26,495 nt of DNA from Podochytrium sp. JEL0797 (GCA_027596195.1 JADGJG010000271.1:1-26495), one strand, 5' to 3'. Numbered from the stretch's first letter, positions 8,823-20,024 are shown. The notes: generated from the letters alone by a model not told the origin. A program made the numbers and translations.

Positions 8823-8945
8823 GGCTATTTTTGATATTTTTTTTCGAAACTCGAAAGCGCCGCGCTCTGCACGTGCTGTCGTGTAGGTACACCTGTTCAA
8901 AAATCCAAAAGCGTTTCTTTCTTCAAGGGGGAGCTCCCTAATATC

Positions 8946-9835
8946 TCAAAAATCCAAGGAATAACGCGTGGCGTGGCTGATGCTCTCCATATTCTCCAAC
9001 AGCAGTCTTGCCAATGCGCAAGGGGTGAATGGCGCCGTCTGTCTGCTTTCGCGCAAGCACTCCACATTTGTCTCACGACCACCGTTGGTCCCCATAATGG
9101 GAACAGGAACCACCGACATATCAGACAACAGCAAGGAAGCCAGCAACCGCGCAACGCGCCCGTTCCCGTTTGAAAACGGGTGGATATGTAGGAAACTTGT
9201 CAAGAAAGCAGCCACAATCTTGACCCTTGTCAGCAGGCAATCCCGGGGAGACATCAGCAGAGCCGAGTTTGTTTCGCGAAAGAGAATGTCAATGCTCGCT
9301 TGGATCAAATGGGGTGCGAGGTACACGTAATTCTCCTGACTGGGGCTTGCCCATGTGGTCCTCATGGTGCCTGCGTGTTCCATAATGTCATCCCAATGAT
9401 TTGATGCAGGCGTTGGGCCAATTCCCAAGTAAATACACGACTCGAAGCCGGGAAGAAGACGGTGGTTGGGAACAAGAAAGTCAGGGCTGCATCCAAGTTA
9501 CGTGCCTTTATGGCCATCGCAGAATGAGAGGTTGGTTCGAGCAGATGTTCCACGGTCGATACCGTGGCACCACCGTTATCTTCCATGATTCCCTCCCCGA
9601 CAAGGCACTCGAGTAGATACTTGAAACGAAAGTAACTTTCAAATCCGACGAGAAGTAGTGGGCTGGACTCGGCCACTCCTGCTCTTATGGCAGCAGCTCC
9701 AGTCTTGATGCCGGTAGCGAGGGCTGCAGCAGGCGATTGGGCAACGTAGCTGGGCGTCCACCAACCAGCCGGCAAAATATCGAAGGCAAGATGAATGAAC
9801 TGAATTGTTACTTCTTTACTATGCAATGTAACCAA
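8946..9835 (-). pseudogene. Fic-domain protein gene, frameshifted or decayed
   Basis: Two overlapping minus-strand frames together spell a Fic fold. The upstream frame (about 9365-9835) gives ARNLDAALTFLF and FTWELAQRLHQIIG, the helix that normally precedes the Fic core, then hits TGA at 9362-9364. The downstream frame gives MRTTWASPSQENYVYLAPHL and the signature HIHPFSNGNGRVARLL at about 9141-9188, ending in TRYSLDF. The frames differ by one base. A GT-AG intron joining them in phase (GTGTAT near 9438 to CAG near 9376) is possible but would remove the Fic helix, so a frameshift is likelier. No in-frame ATG opens the upstream frame before the conserved part. The position after HPFS is Asn rather than the usual Asp/Glu of HxFx(D/E)GNGR, which would weaken magnesium binding in an AMPylase. 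Intact family members modify proteins with AMP or related groups. Confidence 0.68.
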
Positions 9836-9903
9836 ACCTTTGAAGACTTAACTTCGCTGACGGATAGGAAAAGCGGCTGTTCGCGCCAAGGCTTTTTAAT
9901 CTT

Positions 9904-10022
9904 AATGGCGGATCGATCACTTCGATGGATTCGAGCAACTCGTCATTGAATTCTTGAAAATGGAGTTATACTATTGGAGATTCATCTTGTATCTACACGC
10001 CAAATGTGTCGGTGGGTCATTT
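9904..10022 (+). repeat. Displaced copy of a PARG exon-intron junction (119 bp)
   Basis: By my alignment this stretch matches 12524-12642 in 113 of 119 positions, same orientation, no gaps. The 12524 copy is the 3' part of exon 2 of the PARG gene plus the first 11 bases of its intron. This copy carries a TGA in the corresponding reading frame and sits between the Fic remnant and an F-box gene, so it is a non-coding duplicate. Inclusion of intron bases means it was copied from DNA, not from spliced RNA. The rest of 9836-10124 shows no gene. Confidence 0.9.
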
Positions 10023-10124
10023 TGGTTGAAGGTTTGTCTTCGTCTCGCGAAGGGTCGTTGAGTATGAAATAACAATTAATAAACAATAACATAAACTGTG
10101 CGTCGATAATGTCTTTATTGCGCG

Positions 10125-11597
10125 TCAAATTTCGAGAAACGCCGTATGACGTTTCCACACACCAAATTCAAAGTCCTCATACACGACAAACACCCCAGAA
10201 GACACGAGAGCATCGCCAGAAGATTGCACCAGCTTGTTCATTTCAACCACTCCTGAAGATATATCTGTCATTTTCATAGCAAATTCGTACTGCATCGAGC
10301 CGTTTCGCGTGGCAATCTTCGTGTCGATTTCGACAACGAGTCTCCCGTCGTCGCTGATGACAAGACGTTTGGGTGAAGCCACTGCGTTCTTGGTTGTAGG
10401 GGTGGAGAGTGAGAATGACGAAATGATCTCGGTTCCGTTGAGACGGCACACGTTTAAAGTGTTGTTGGTGGTGCAGAACAGGTGCGATCTCGAGCAGGTC
10501 ATGAATGTGGATTTCTGGCTCATGCTTTGATAAGTTGGAGAAGTTCGAAACGCGAAACCTCCACCCGCCACCACCGTTCCACACCGAATGCTCAAGACTT
10601 TGAATTCAGTGAGTCCATGACTGAGCCCCAGAATCAAGAATCCGTCATGGCTGTCCCCAAACAATGCACTAGCTTGTGGAACGCATTGTGTCCAATGGAT
10701 GCGAGCCTTGGCGTACAGCTCCCCGCCCTTTCCGACGGATAAGGAAAGATGAATCGCGGAAAACTGAATCTTGCCATCTCGAACGTTTCCCGTCGGTGGA
10801 CTCATGACCCCAACCACAACCACATCCTCGTGTCCACGTAGAGGAATTATCCGCCCGTTTCCACTTGTCGTCAACACCTCAGTTACGAGGTCGCGAAACT
10901 CGGATGAATCGACGAAATCCAAGGAGTTTATGGAAACGTTGTAGTATCCTAGTTGGTATTCCCCAAACGAGTCCTTGAATACCATCCAGTTTGAGAACGG
11001 CACGGTGAATGAGAATTGAAGAGCCAAGAGGTCGGGGTTGATTTTGACGCGCATTCCGGAAGTCAGAGAGAATATCTTGAACTCAAGGGCATTGGTAAAG
11101 AAGACTAATGGTCCCGAGAGCGTCCAGCGGATGAGGAGTTTGTGGGAAATGGCGGCTGCGATTAGGAAGCGGCGGTGGCCTGGTTCCGATGGCGACAGAG
11201 ACGATGAAACTTGATGGTCCCTTTGGATCATTTGATGTGTAGCTGAGATGCTGTGGATTCGCGATTTGCTCTGCCAGGTGAACCACATGCGAACGAGGTC
11301 ATAATGCGTTTCACCTGTGACGGTTGAAATGAGATTGGGAATACATCGAAAGAACCAGCGGCACATGTTACCAGGCAATAGACGGAGGTCCAGAGCAGAT
11401 GCTTGATCAAGACTTTCTGGTGAAGCGTGGAAGTCCAACAGCACCTGGGACGCCTTCCGTTTCCAGAGGAGTCCGTTGCCAGTTGGCGATGTGATTGTCT
11501 TGAAGAGCTGGCACACGCCCTGCAGAGCCACAATGTCTGGCACATCGAGGAAGAGAACAACCTGTTCCCAGAGTTCGCGGGGAAGGGCGGGTGTCAT
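10125..11597 (-). CDS. F-box protein with beta-rich C-terminal region
   Basis: 490 aa, single exon. I take the ATG at 11595-11597 because it opens straight into the F-box (MTPALPRELWEQVVLFLDVP, then VALQGVCQLFKTI and GLLWKRK); the upstream in-frame extension has no ATG. The rest is long and strand-rich with alternating hydrophobics (LISTVTGETHYDLVRMWF, ILGLSHGLTEFKVLSIR, VFVVYEDFEFGVWKRH). This could be a degenerate propeller, but I see no clear WD or Kelch repeats. By family it would recruit substrates to an SCF ubiquitin ligase. It is divergent from the PARG gene across about 180 bases. It shares only the F-box with the gene at 1984-2910. Confidence 0.85.
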   Translation of the reverse strand: MTPALPRELWEQVVLFLDVPDIVALQGVCQLFKTITSPTGNGLLWKRKASQVLLDFHASPESLDQASALDLRLLPGNMCRWFFRCIPNLISTVTGETHYDLVRMWFTWQSKSRIHSISATHQMIQRDHQVSSSLSPSEPGHRRFLIAAAISHKLLIRWTLSGPLVFFTNALEFKIFSLTSGMRVKINPDLLALQFSFTVPFSNWMVFKDSFGEYQLGYYNVSINSLDFVDSSEFRDLVTEVLTTSGNGRIIPLRGHEDVVVVGVMSPPTGNVRDGKIQFSAIHLSLSVGKGGELYAKARIHWTQCVPQASALFGDSHDGFLILGLSHGLTEFKVLSIRCGTVVAGGGFAFRTSPTYQSMSQKSTFMTCSRSHLFCTTNNTLNVCRLNGTEIISSFSLSTPTTKNAVASPKRLVISDDGRLVVEIDTKIATRNGSMQYEFAMKMTDISSGVVEMNKLVQSSGDALVSSGVFVVYEDFEFGVWKRHTAFLEI

Positions 11598-11775
11598 TTC
11601 AAGGTTGTTTTGTAAAAGCTTGATTTGGGTCGAATTTGGGTCGTTTCGTTTTCGCAACGTGGAAGTCGCGTGGAATCTGCCTTGGCGTTCCTTCACTGGA
11701 GTCTCGTTCTCTGCCAAGTCATGGCGAACAAGTTTTTAATCGCGACCAGCTTCTGGAACACAAGAAAAAGCGATC

Positions 11776-13598
11776 ATGCTCATCGGCCCACCTTTCGGCA
11801 TCAAAGAATCGCGCTTTCACGTGCAGCCCAAATTCCAGGCCCCAGAAGACATCTACCGCAAGGCAATGTCGCAAACAGAAGACGCCGAAAAGGTCCAATT
11901 TCTGCTGGGGTCAAAGTATCTATTCGATCCAGAACAGTGGTTACGATTCTTTGCGAGCGCCGAGACGCAAAGCATGAAATCGGGTCTCAGATGTGTTGTG
12001 CAGATTGGAACAATATTTGCTTGCATTTCGGGAAGGTATATTGGCGAGTGCTGTGACGTGAAATTGCACAAGTCGCGCTTGTTGCAAGCAGTGGTCAACA
12101 CAAAGCTGTATCGGACGAGCGATTTCCAGGAGTTCCACCCTGAAGAGCCAGCAGCCAGTTTACTTTGCAGCACGGATTCACTGAGTGTGTCGGAGTCAGC
12201 TATTCCCTCCTTGTTGCAATCACGGATGAAGGCGAGGATGCTGTCGACAAACAACGATGGACTCAAGATGATGGTTGTACAAGGAGACACGCTCAAAGGT
12301 ACGATTTTCTGCTCATCAGTTAAGTTTAATTGTGCTTGTTGCAGTTGCACTTCAACTCCATCGGTTGTTTCGACGCGTTCCTCTTGTCATGGTTCCAATC
12401 AATTCTGCCATACCCGGCGGATTTTACAGAAAAGGAGGACCCACACCAGAGGAAGAGGTTTGCAGGAGAACAAATCTCTGGGAATGTCTGCAGGATCCGT
12501 ATAGCCGACGAAGCAGGGAAGCGAATGGCAGATCGATCACTTCGATGGATTCGAGCAACTCGTCATTAAATTCTCGAAAATGGAGTTATCCTATTGGAGA
12601 ATCGTCTTGTATCTACACGCCAAATGTGTCGGTGGGTCATTTCTTCTGAAGACTTGCGGTGACTGATTTTGGAAATCAGGTCTTTCGAGAGCCAGAATCG
12701 CTGGGGTACGCGTTTATGGACAATCCGAGCGCAATATCGTGTGTCTGTATCCCTCCGAATATGGTTCACACTTATCTCGACCCCGAGTCGAGCAAGCCAA
12801 AAAGCTTCCAATTCCCCAAAGTGTCCAAGAATTTGAAACAGCAAACCTCCAAAGACTCTGTTTGGAATGGAAAGCACGGAAATAAGCAACTCGAGCCTCG
12901 ATTGACGGCAAAGGATGCTGCCACTTATGCCAAAAAGATTGAACTCCTTCTCCAAGTCGCGATTCTCGAGCAACACCGTGTGATTGTGCTTGGAGCGTTC
13001 GGATGTGGTGCTCATGCTACGCCACCCAGACATGCGGCCGAGATTTATCGCGATGTTCTGTCGCGTGTCGATCCAAGAGGTGTGCATTTTGATCTCGTTT
13101 GTTTTGCGATTCTGGAAGATCGAAACAGTTTCAAAACACACAACCCAAATGGTAATCGAAGCCATATTCCAAATTCAAATCTCATTATTGCATGCAGGAA
13201 ACGTAACGGCATTCGCTGATGTGTTGACTTTTGGAGACGTGACTTCACTTTCGGATCTCCAAAACACCCCTGCCATCAACGAAACCGAGTACGAGTTTAT
13301 GTTGAGAACGAGACTCTCCGAAGCATCTCGGAAGCCAAGCAACAACGTCAGTGTCTTGTTGAAACCAATCATCAAGGCGCCAAAACCGTTGGCTGACAAA
13401 ATTTCAAGCTCTCGCGACACTCTTATCGGCTCGTCAAAAGAATCTCTTAGCGTGAAACCAAGAAATCCTCCGCAATCTTACTCGAGAACGCGTGTTTCTT
13501 TCAGCAATAATGTTTCCGTCGTGAACAGCAAGTTCTCGTTTCCATCGTTGGACCTGATTCGTGGATCACGAAGCTCGTTAACCAGCATGAATAAATGA
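11776..13598 (+). CDS. Bacterial-type poly(ADP-ribose) glycohydrolase (DUF2263 / TIGR02452) with Ser-rich C-terminal extension
   Basis: 560 aa from exons 11776-12298, 12345-12631, 12680-13151 and 13198-13598; all joins keep phase. The macrodomain-like PARG core shows MMVVQGDTLK, LVMVPINSAIPGGFYRKGG, then TPEEEVCRRTNLWECL (residues about 199-222), which corresponds to the GGG-x-QEE catalytic loop. SSCIYTPNVS|VFREPES spans the second junction, and IVLGAFGCGAHATPP is the other conserved loop. By family it removes poly(ADP-ribose) from proteins. Two family positions vary: the Gly run is GGF rather than GGG, and EEE replaces QEE, though the Glu pair is kept. After about residue 430 there is a Ser/Thr/Lys-rich tail without a recognised domain. 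Exon 2 and its donor site are the source of the 119-bp copy at 9904-10022. Confidence 0.87.
12524..12642 (+). repeat. Source copy of the 119-bp duplicated PARG segment
   Basis: This segment covers the codons for SITSMDSSNSSLNS to IYTPNVS of the PARG gene and 11 bases of its second intron. It is open and in frame here, unlike the copy at 9904-10022, so this is taken as the original. Confidence 0.88.
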
Positions 13599-13704
13599 AG
13601 CCAAAACAATGAAGAATAAATCAACGGATAATACATATGTGTCAAGCTGGTGTCAAACGTGGTTTGAGCCAAAAAAAAAAGTTGCAATTTCTGGACACGA
13701 ATCG

Positions 13705-16700
13705 ATGCCGTCCCGCCCACCCTCGTCCACCTCTTACCACACGAAGGGCAACCAGCGCCGTCTCCCCTTCGAGATTCATTCGTCATCCAGCCACGAAGAC
13801 GGATTCGCCCCGCAACAGTTGGTGGACCAAGGGACCAACCCGCAAGCCAAAGGATGGCAGAGCGAACGGTTCGTTATCATCTCGATGCCACGATACCTAC
13901 TACTCAACTCACACCTCTGATCCTCCAGATTCTGCATATATCCTCAGCATATTGTTGTCCGCTTCTCTGTGGGCGAGTGTCGCATCCAAAAGATCCAAGT
14001 TCTCAGCCATCATTTCAAGATTGCAACCCGTCTCGAATTCTACGTGGGCACAAAGGAGCGCCGCAGAAGGGTTGGATCTGCCGTATCGAATGTGTCTGTG
14101 TTCTCGGCTTCGACCATGCGGAGGGGATCGGCTGCGGGGGGTCACGTCCAGGATGGAATCCGATTCTCGCGTTTAGGGTGAACAGATTGGCGGATTCATT
14201 GCAAGGCGGGCTGAATTGTTTCGATTTAGATTCGTATCTCTGGGCGATAACTTGTCGTCTGACTTCAAAGCGCGCGAGTTGAAATCGGTTCCTGTCAGCG
14301 AAGACGGCGAATTCTTGAAGATTGTGTTCCATCAGAACTACATCAACGGATTGAATCTGTACAATCAGGTCGATATCGCATACCAGTGTTTGGGGATGAC
14401 TGATCTTGTTTGAACCAAACAGGTTGGCCTGGTGTCGTTGACGATTCTCGGAGAATACGATGATTCGCAAGCAATGGGAATCCAGGCCTTGAGTTTCCAG
14501 TCGAAATCGCTGTTGAGAGTACGAAGATCTTCTTTTTTATTCTTGTCGCCGTCCCCTTAATCGCTTCCAATCAGTTGGACCCACTGTTTTCCGAGCACGC
14601 ACCCGCCGCAGCAGAATCTTCGGACTTCAACGCGTCATTATATCAGGATCAAACGATTGTCAAGATTATCCAAGCTGCAACGCAAGCCAAAAAGGATGCT
14701 GTCAAAAGTGACGAGTTCAATTTCCGTTCAAACGCGTGCCTTGTATTGACTTTTTCCCTGATTGTTTTCAGATGAAAACTACCGACTCGCAAATACCATG
14801 AAAGTGCTTCTTGAGCTGTGCAACAAGGTTCGAACGCGTCCATAATTGATTCGTTCGACTGTTTTGACCCAAAATCCAGGCGGCCGAGGAAATCATGCGA
14901 CTCCTTCTTCTCAAAGCCAAGTCTATCGAACGCGAAGACTACGAACTTGCAGAGGATGCAAAGGTATCTGTGAATTCCGAATACTGTCGGGTTGAAACAC
15001 TCATTGTCGCGTTTGCTCTTTTGCCAGGCCGACATTGACCAAATCAAAGACGCCCTCGATACCAAAATCTCGCAACTCGGACTCAAAAGAACTCCCGACA
15101 ATCGAATCGTGCCTGTCGGTGATGTCAAACCAACGTCGTCGTCGAACCAGACACACCCGCCGATTCACACCCCTGACACGACTGTGGACCTCCCGAAGGA
15201 TACCCTGCTCGAAACGATGAGATTGGACGCAATCGCCAAAGCAGAGGAGGATTTGCGCCAGCAAAAGTTGAAAGACGAGGAAACTGCGCGACGCGTCGAA
15301 CTCAGCCTCCTCCCGAAACCCGAAGATGTCGCGCCAGTTGCTCTTGAACCTGCCAAACCCGCAAACATATCCAAAGTCGATAGTCTCCCCTCGATACCAG
15401 GCGCCTCGAGCACCGCTCCCGAACCTACCAAACGACGCAAACTTCCCGCCATGGAACGCTCCAACTCAATCCCCATTCTCCCGAACGTGTCAGGATACTC
15501 GCTGCCCCCTGTTGACACTCCCGCTGATACTTCTGCTCTTGGTGCCCCCGAAGAATTGTCCGATGAGCTCAAAGACAAATACGCGGTTTTGATTCAAGTA
15601 TATGGTCCCTTTTTGGCCGCGTGCATTTTGAGCGGTCGACAGTTTAAGCTGCGTGAGCAAGCGTTGGAGGATGTGGTTGTGCGAGTCGAAGCGTGGCGTA
15701 CGAATCATGCTGCGAGGAAGAAGGGGAAGAAGAAGGAGGAAGGGAAAGTGGAAGCGCCACCGGTGGTTCCTGTGAAGGAGAAGGTGCGTATTGATTGGAG
15801 TAAGGAAGTGGATGCTCCTGAAGTGGACAAGGAGACATTTGTGGAGGCCACGTTCATGGTTGTGGAGAGGGGGTTGGATGATTCGAGGGAAAAGGCGATT
15901 TCGTTGGCCTTGGCATTGTGGGAACTGTTGACGAGTAAGTTGCGTCGTTTTGGTATCAGAATTAGTGATTTCTGATACTTTTCTCTCGCGTTATCGACAG
16001 AAACCTGTGTGAGCCGAGACATTTCCAAACTCATTGTGTTTCGCCACTTGGACACGCTCTTTCCATCGCTACTGTTGAAAGCAGGTCACATGAACCCGCG
16101 CGTCAAACAAGGGTGTCTAGATCTCGTGGTTCTACTTGCCAAATCGTACCACACGATCCCGCACAGCGTCATCAAATTCCTTCTCAAGCCACCCAAGCCG
16201 ACTGCATCTCCGCGGTACACCATCTCTCGGCTGGACGCGTTGCATCTCGTGTTGATGAAGCTTGGCGTGGACGATATGAAGCAGTTGGACAACTCGGGGT
16301 CTGGGTTGACCATCAAGGTGCCCTCGAACTGGCAATTCTCAAGTTGAGAAACTGTCGCTGATTCCTTTTATTTCTCTGTCCCCAGTCTGCCATGCTCTTT
16401 GCCGAACCCCACCTGCACAACAAGACGACCGAAATCCGCGAATCCGCCGTCAAAGTCGTTGTGGATCTCTGTCTCCTCGTGGACACAAACGATGAGCTCA
16501 TTTTCAGTTACTTGAACAACGTCAAGTCGCAGACGATGCATATTTTGGAAACCAAGTTGGAGTTGGCGCGGCATGGGAAAGAGATGAAAGGTGGGTGTTG
16601 TGTTGAGCAACAGCGAGAATCATGTTCTAAATTTTGTCGCGCAGCCATCGCCGGTCTGGGCAACTCGTCCGAATCGCTTGTGGACTCGACAATGAACGTG

Positions 16701-18263
16701 TCTTCTGAATCGATGCAACTCAGTCCCCCACTGGAACCCCCTCCATCCGTCCCGGAACCAAAGTCGACTTCGACTCGGAAAAAGAAACCCCAAGAATCGC
16801 CCGAAAAGAAGCTCGTTCAAGACCTCAAGGATGAACTCAAGTCTCTCAAAGAAGTCTTACAGGCCACCGCCGCGCAGGAAATCTTGGCTGAACCTCTCAA
16901 TGCGTCGACGACGGAGTCTCCATCGACAGTGGAGGTGACTGATTCCGGCGCCGAGTCTGTCAAAGTTGCAGCGAAACTACCAGCAAATGTGAAACCCAAG
17001 ACCGCAGCTGGGACTTCCAAGCCCAAAACTCCAGCTGCCCGACCTTCCACCAAATCCGGAAAAGAAAACTCGCTCGCGTCGAAGGTTGGATCACCCAAAC
17101 CGAAACCGAAACCGAAGGCGGGCGATTCGAGAATGGAGGAGAAGGAATCGATGTCTTTTCGAGCAAAGTCGCGGCAGGTGATTATTGGATTGGGGTTGCG
17201 GTTTAGTTTGGATAACGGTTCTGATTTCTTGATTTGGTAGGAGGCTGAGGACAGGTCATCTGTGCGCACTCCGACGCCACGTACACCCAGAACTCCGGTA
17301 TCAAAGAAAGTGAGGCCAGAAATCGGTGGGAATGATTTTTGATTGGTTGGGGAAATTTCTTTGGCGACTGATTCCGAATTCGAAATGTAGTAGCGCTGAA
17401 GCCAACGCCCATGAAACCACTCGAAAAGACGGACAAATTGACCATGACTCTCGTTGAAGAACGACTGGCGAACGCGTACAACAGGTAACTGACACACTGA
17501 AGGTTTTGTTTGCATGCTGAACCGTTCGGTTGATTACAAGGACGTGCATCTTCTGCAACGAAAAGAATGCCGCATTCACAGACGAGAATCTCGATATTCA
17601 TTACTGGAGGGACTGTCCAATGCTCTGCGCTTGTCCACTGTGTCATTTGGTGAGTCCATCGCGTGAACTCGGAGTTTTCTGAACGTATTCAGATTGTCGA
17701 AATCCCAACTCTCACGACACACATGGTGGACGAATGCGACAACAAGAAGCTCGTGAAATTGTGTTCGCGGTGCAAAGAGACTGTGTTGACAAGCGAGTTT
17801 CAGCTTCACGTTGAAAGGCAGACTTGTTTGGGTGAGTGCGGTTTCTGGGTGGGTGACATTTGACTTCGACCTTACGCGTTTTTTTTGTGTTTTCAAAGCT
17901 GCTTCTGTTATACCGGGAGTCGCGCGGTGTCCTCTTTGTCACGTTGACGTGCCGCATGGGGAGTCGGGGTGGAAAGCGCATTTGTTGACTGGAGATGGCT
18001 GTAGTGGATCTACCAAAAAAAATCGTGAGGTTCCAGCGGTGGAGAATGTGGAATCTGTGGAACCGGCGGTTTTGAATTCTGCGAGTACCGTGGAATCTGG
18101 GACGGCGGTTGTGACGGCAAAACCCACCGTTACGCCGAAACGGGCTGTTGCGTTAGATTCCGGGAAAGCGGGGATTACACCAAAAAAGGTGGCGGGTGGT
18201 GTTGCGAAGAGGAAATCGGGATTGCCCGTGACTCCTAAACTGGCAACCAAAGCAAGCAAATGA
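13705..18263 (+). CDS. CEP104: CEP104 homologue, ciliary/flagellar-tip TOG protein
   Basis: 1230 aa from 16 exons: 13705-13868, 13929-14177, 14230-14368, 14423-14518, 14575-14725, 14772-14827, 14880-14963, 15028-15934, 16001-16317, 16386-16590, 16645-17177, 17241-17325, 17391-17484, 17541-17649, 17693-17831, 17899-18263. The domain order matches animal CEP104. An N-terminal jelly roll (residues 1 to about 200) includes SSSSHEDGF, KGWQSERF, KARELKSVPV and FHQNYINGLNLYNQ. A coiled coil spans about 250-340, a TOG domain about 490-790 (AGHMNPRVKQGCLDL, TEIRESAVKVVVDLC), and a second coiled coil about 840-870. A basic KPKP-rich linker precedes zinc fingers at about 1027-1140 (CIFC...HYW, CPLC, CSRC, CPLCHVDV). 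The C-terminus has SGLPVTPK (Ser1216), like the EB1-binding SxIP motif of human CEP104. It is longer than the human protein mainly in linkers. Intron 16591-16644 has no stop, and 14071-14151 may be a further stop-free intron. By family it acts at the tip of axonemal microtubules. Confidence 0.95.
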
Positions 18264-18534
18264 AGTCTCAAATATATTCCGTGTTGTGTCGACCAATCGC
18301 GACGAGTCTCATATCGCTCTGCTCCAATCTTAAGGTGGTGGAGGAGAGACGTGCAAAGTCGATTTTCGAAAACATTTTGAAAACTTGACAATCCCGCGAC
18401 CTCTTCAAATATGGCTTCCGCGTCAGCACATCACGATGGTTTCAGGATAGCCGACATCCCGAACACTGCGATTTTGACACGAAAGCAATATTTATGGGGA
18501 AAAAAACTTCGGTACAGTTCTACATGAAGAAAAA

Positions 18535-20024
18535 TTAAAACTTTGGCTGTCCCTCGCGAGGCGGCGTCTTTACAGCAATATTCTCCGAACTCCTCGCAGC
18601 CCGAATCCCAGTCACTTCCCCAACTGACCCCGAACGCAAACTATCCGTCGATTTCCCCGCCGCCGCCATTTTGACCGCAAAATTAGCAAACGAAGTCGCC
18701 GCCTGTGGCCCACTCTGCGGTCTCAACGTCTCTGTCGATCCAAAATTGGCAGTCGCAATAGCTTTCCCATTTCCCGCTCCTCCTCCATCTCCCTTCAAAA
18801 ACTGCGCGGCTTTCATTGAAATGGCTTTGGGACTTTGGTTGTTCGAATTGCCACCCGCACCACCCACCACCCCCTTTTTAGAACTCTTTCCACCAGCTTC
18901 ATGCATATTCTTGACCACATCATTCACAAACCAATGTGCCGCAACCACCTTCAAAAAATCACACAAATGAATTCCATAAATCGTTTGACTCGTGGGTAAC
19001 CACCACGCGAGCTGAAGAAACAGTTTGACGAGTTGTGCAAACGTGTCGAGAAACGCTCCGCGCACGTCGCAGCTGAGAATGTAGGACATTTTGGCGTACG
19101 AGTCCCATGATTTGTCTGTGTTGTTGACGTGTTTGAGGATGGCAGCCATGAAGAGGGAGGAGAGCATGACGTTGATGAATACCTGCGTGGAGTTTGTGTT
19201 GAAGGGGGATTAGACGTGTGAAATTGTTTTGTGTTAAGTTGAAAATTCCTTACATCCGTCGAAATATAAACGGCTTGAAACCCCGAATCAAAAGAAACCG
19301 AACAATGATCCAACACGTCATGAGAAACCACCGTCTTGATGTAAGGAAACGTGGCCGCCGTTGCCAACACACACAACACAAGCACCGTATTCGTCACCCA
19401 CGGTCGATTCTTGTACATGCTTTGAAACTTGATAAACTGGAGCCACCACACGCAAATAATAACCATTTGGGAAACAGCGCCGGATCCGAATTGGCGCCAG
19501 GCGCAGTCGACTTCATAGTAGGGGGCAATGTTGAAGACGATGATGATGAGAACGCGGGCGATCCAGACGGAGAGTTGGATAATGTTGGCGAAGGTGAGCC
19601 AGGAGCGTTTGGGGAGCCAGAGCTCGAAGGCTTGGTAGATGAAGATGATGGACATGCCGAGGAAGATTCCCTAAATTTAAAAATACGCGTTTGTTTTGAA
19701 TTTTTTTGGGGGGTAGCCGAGTGTAAATCTTTCGCCGCCAATGTTGCGAATGGATGGACGCGTTTTGGGTGGGGATAGCGAAGGAGTACGAACCTGCATC
19801 ATGATGTACGCTGCAAAATTGATCAGCTTTTGCTCTGGGATCGCCAGAATGGAGGTGATATTGTCATTTATGATTGCCGTGGGAGTTGGGGAGTACGACG
19901 AGCTTGTTGCCGTGCTGGTTGGTGACGCGTCGGTTGCGGTGGTGGGGGACGCGACGAGGTTTGTCACGTTGACAGCGAGGTCGGCGAGACGCGCCATCAC
20001 TTGGACAAAGGGAAGGGCGGGCAT
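18535..20024 (-). CDS. Seven-helix membrane protein of unknown family, tandem copy 1
   Basis: 431 aa from exons 19794-20024, 19254-19670 and 18535-19182; introns 19671-19793 and 19183-19253, both phase 0. The N-terminus is short, Ser/Thr-rich and carries an N-glycosylation sequon (NVTN). About seven hydrophobic helices follow: LINFAAYIMMQ-GIFLGMSIIF, SVWIARVLIIIVFNIAP, VSQMVIICVWWLQFIKF, VTNTVLVLCVLATAATFPY, VFINVMLSSLFMAAIL, DTFAQLVKLFLQLAWWLP and GIHLCDFLKVVAAHWFV. A hydrophilic tail of about 120 residues holds three copies of a [GKR]S[ST][DE]x[LIV] motif (GSTETL, KSTDSL, RSSENI). An extracellular N-terminus with cytosolic tail is inferred, giving a receptor-like outline, but I see no GPCR family signature. 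It is adjacent to a close paralogue with the same intron sites. Confidence 0.82.
19407..19483 (-). repeat. 77-bp tract identical to 21153-21229 (membrane protein copy 1)
   Basis: Every base in this tract matches the paralogous gene, including third codon positions, whereas flanking exon sequence differs at many synonymous sites. It encodes the third predicted helix region (SQMVIICVWWLQFIKFQSMY). This fits a recent gene-conversion tract. Confidence 0.85.

Noticed and set aside
8072..8941. 289-aa plus-strand ORF
   Set aside because: It overlaps MDM12 exons on the minus strand, which match the family closely; the plus translation has no domain features.
9904..10022. Transposon or MITE explanation for the 119-bp repeat
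   Set aside because: No terminal inverted repeats or target-site duplication are seen, and the content is plainly PARG exon plus intron start.
10125..11717. Longer 530-aa version of the second F-box protein
   Set aside because: The upstream extension starts at a non-ATG codon; the first in-frame ATG at 11597 opens into the F-box.
13637..14176. 179-aa plus ORF overlapping the CEP104 start
   Set aside because: It is in the wrong frame relative to the CEP104 jelly-roll exons and shows no conserved pattern.
18264..18534. Possible gene between CEP104 and membrane protein copy 1
   Set aside because: The two genes converge here; I see only short closed frames, consistent with 3' untranslated sequence.
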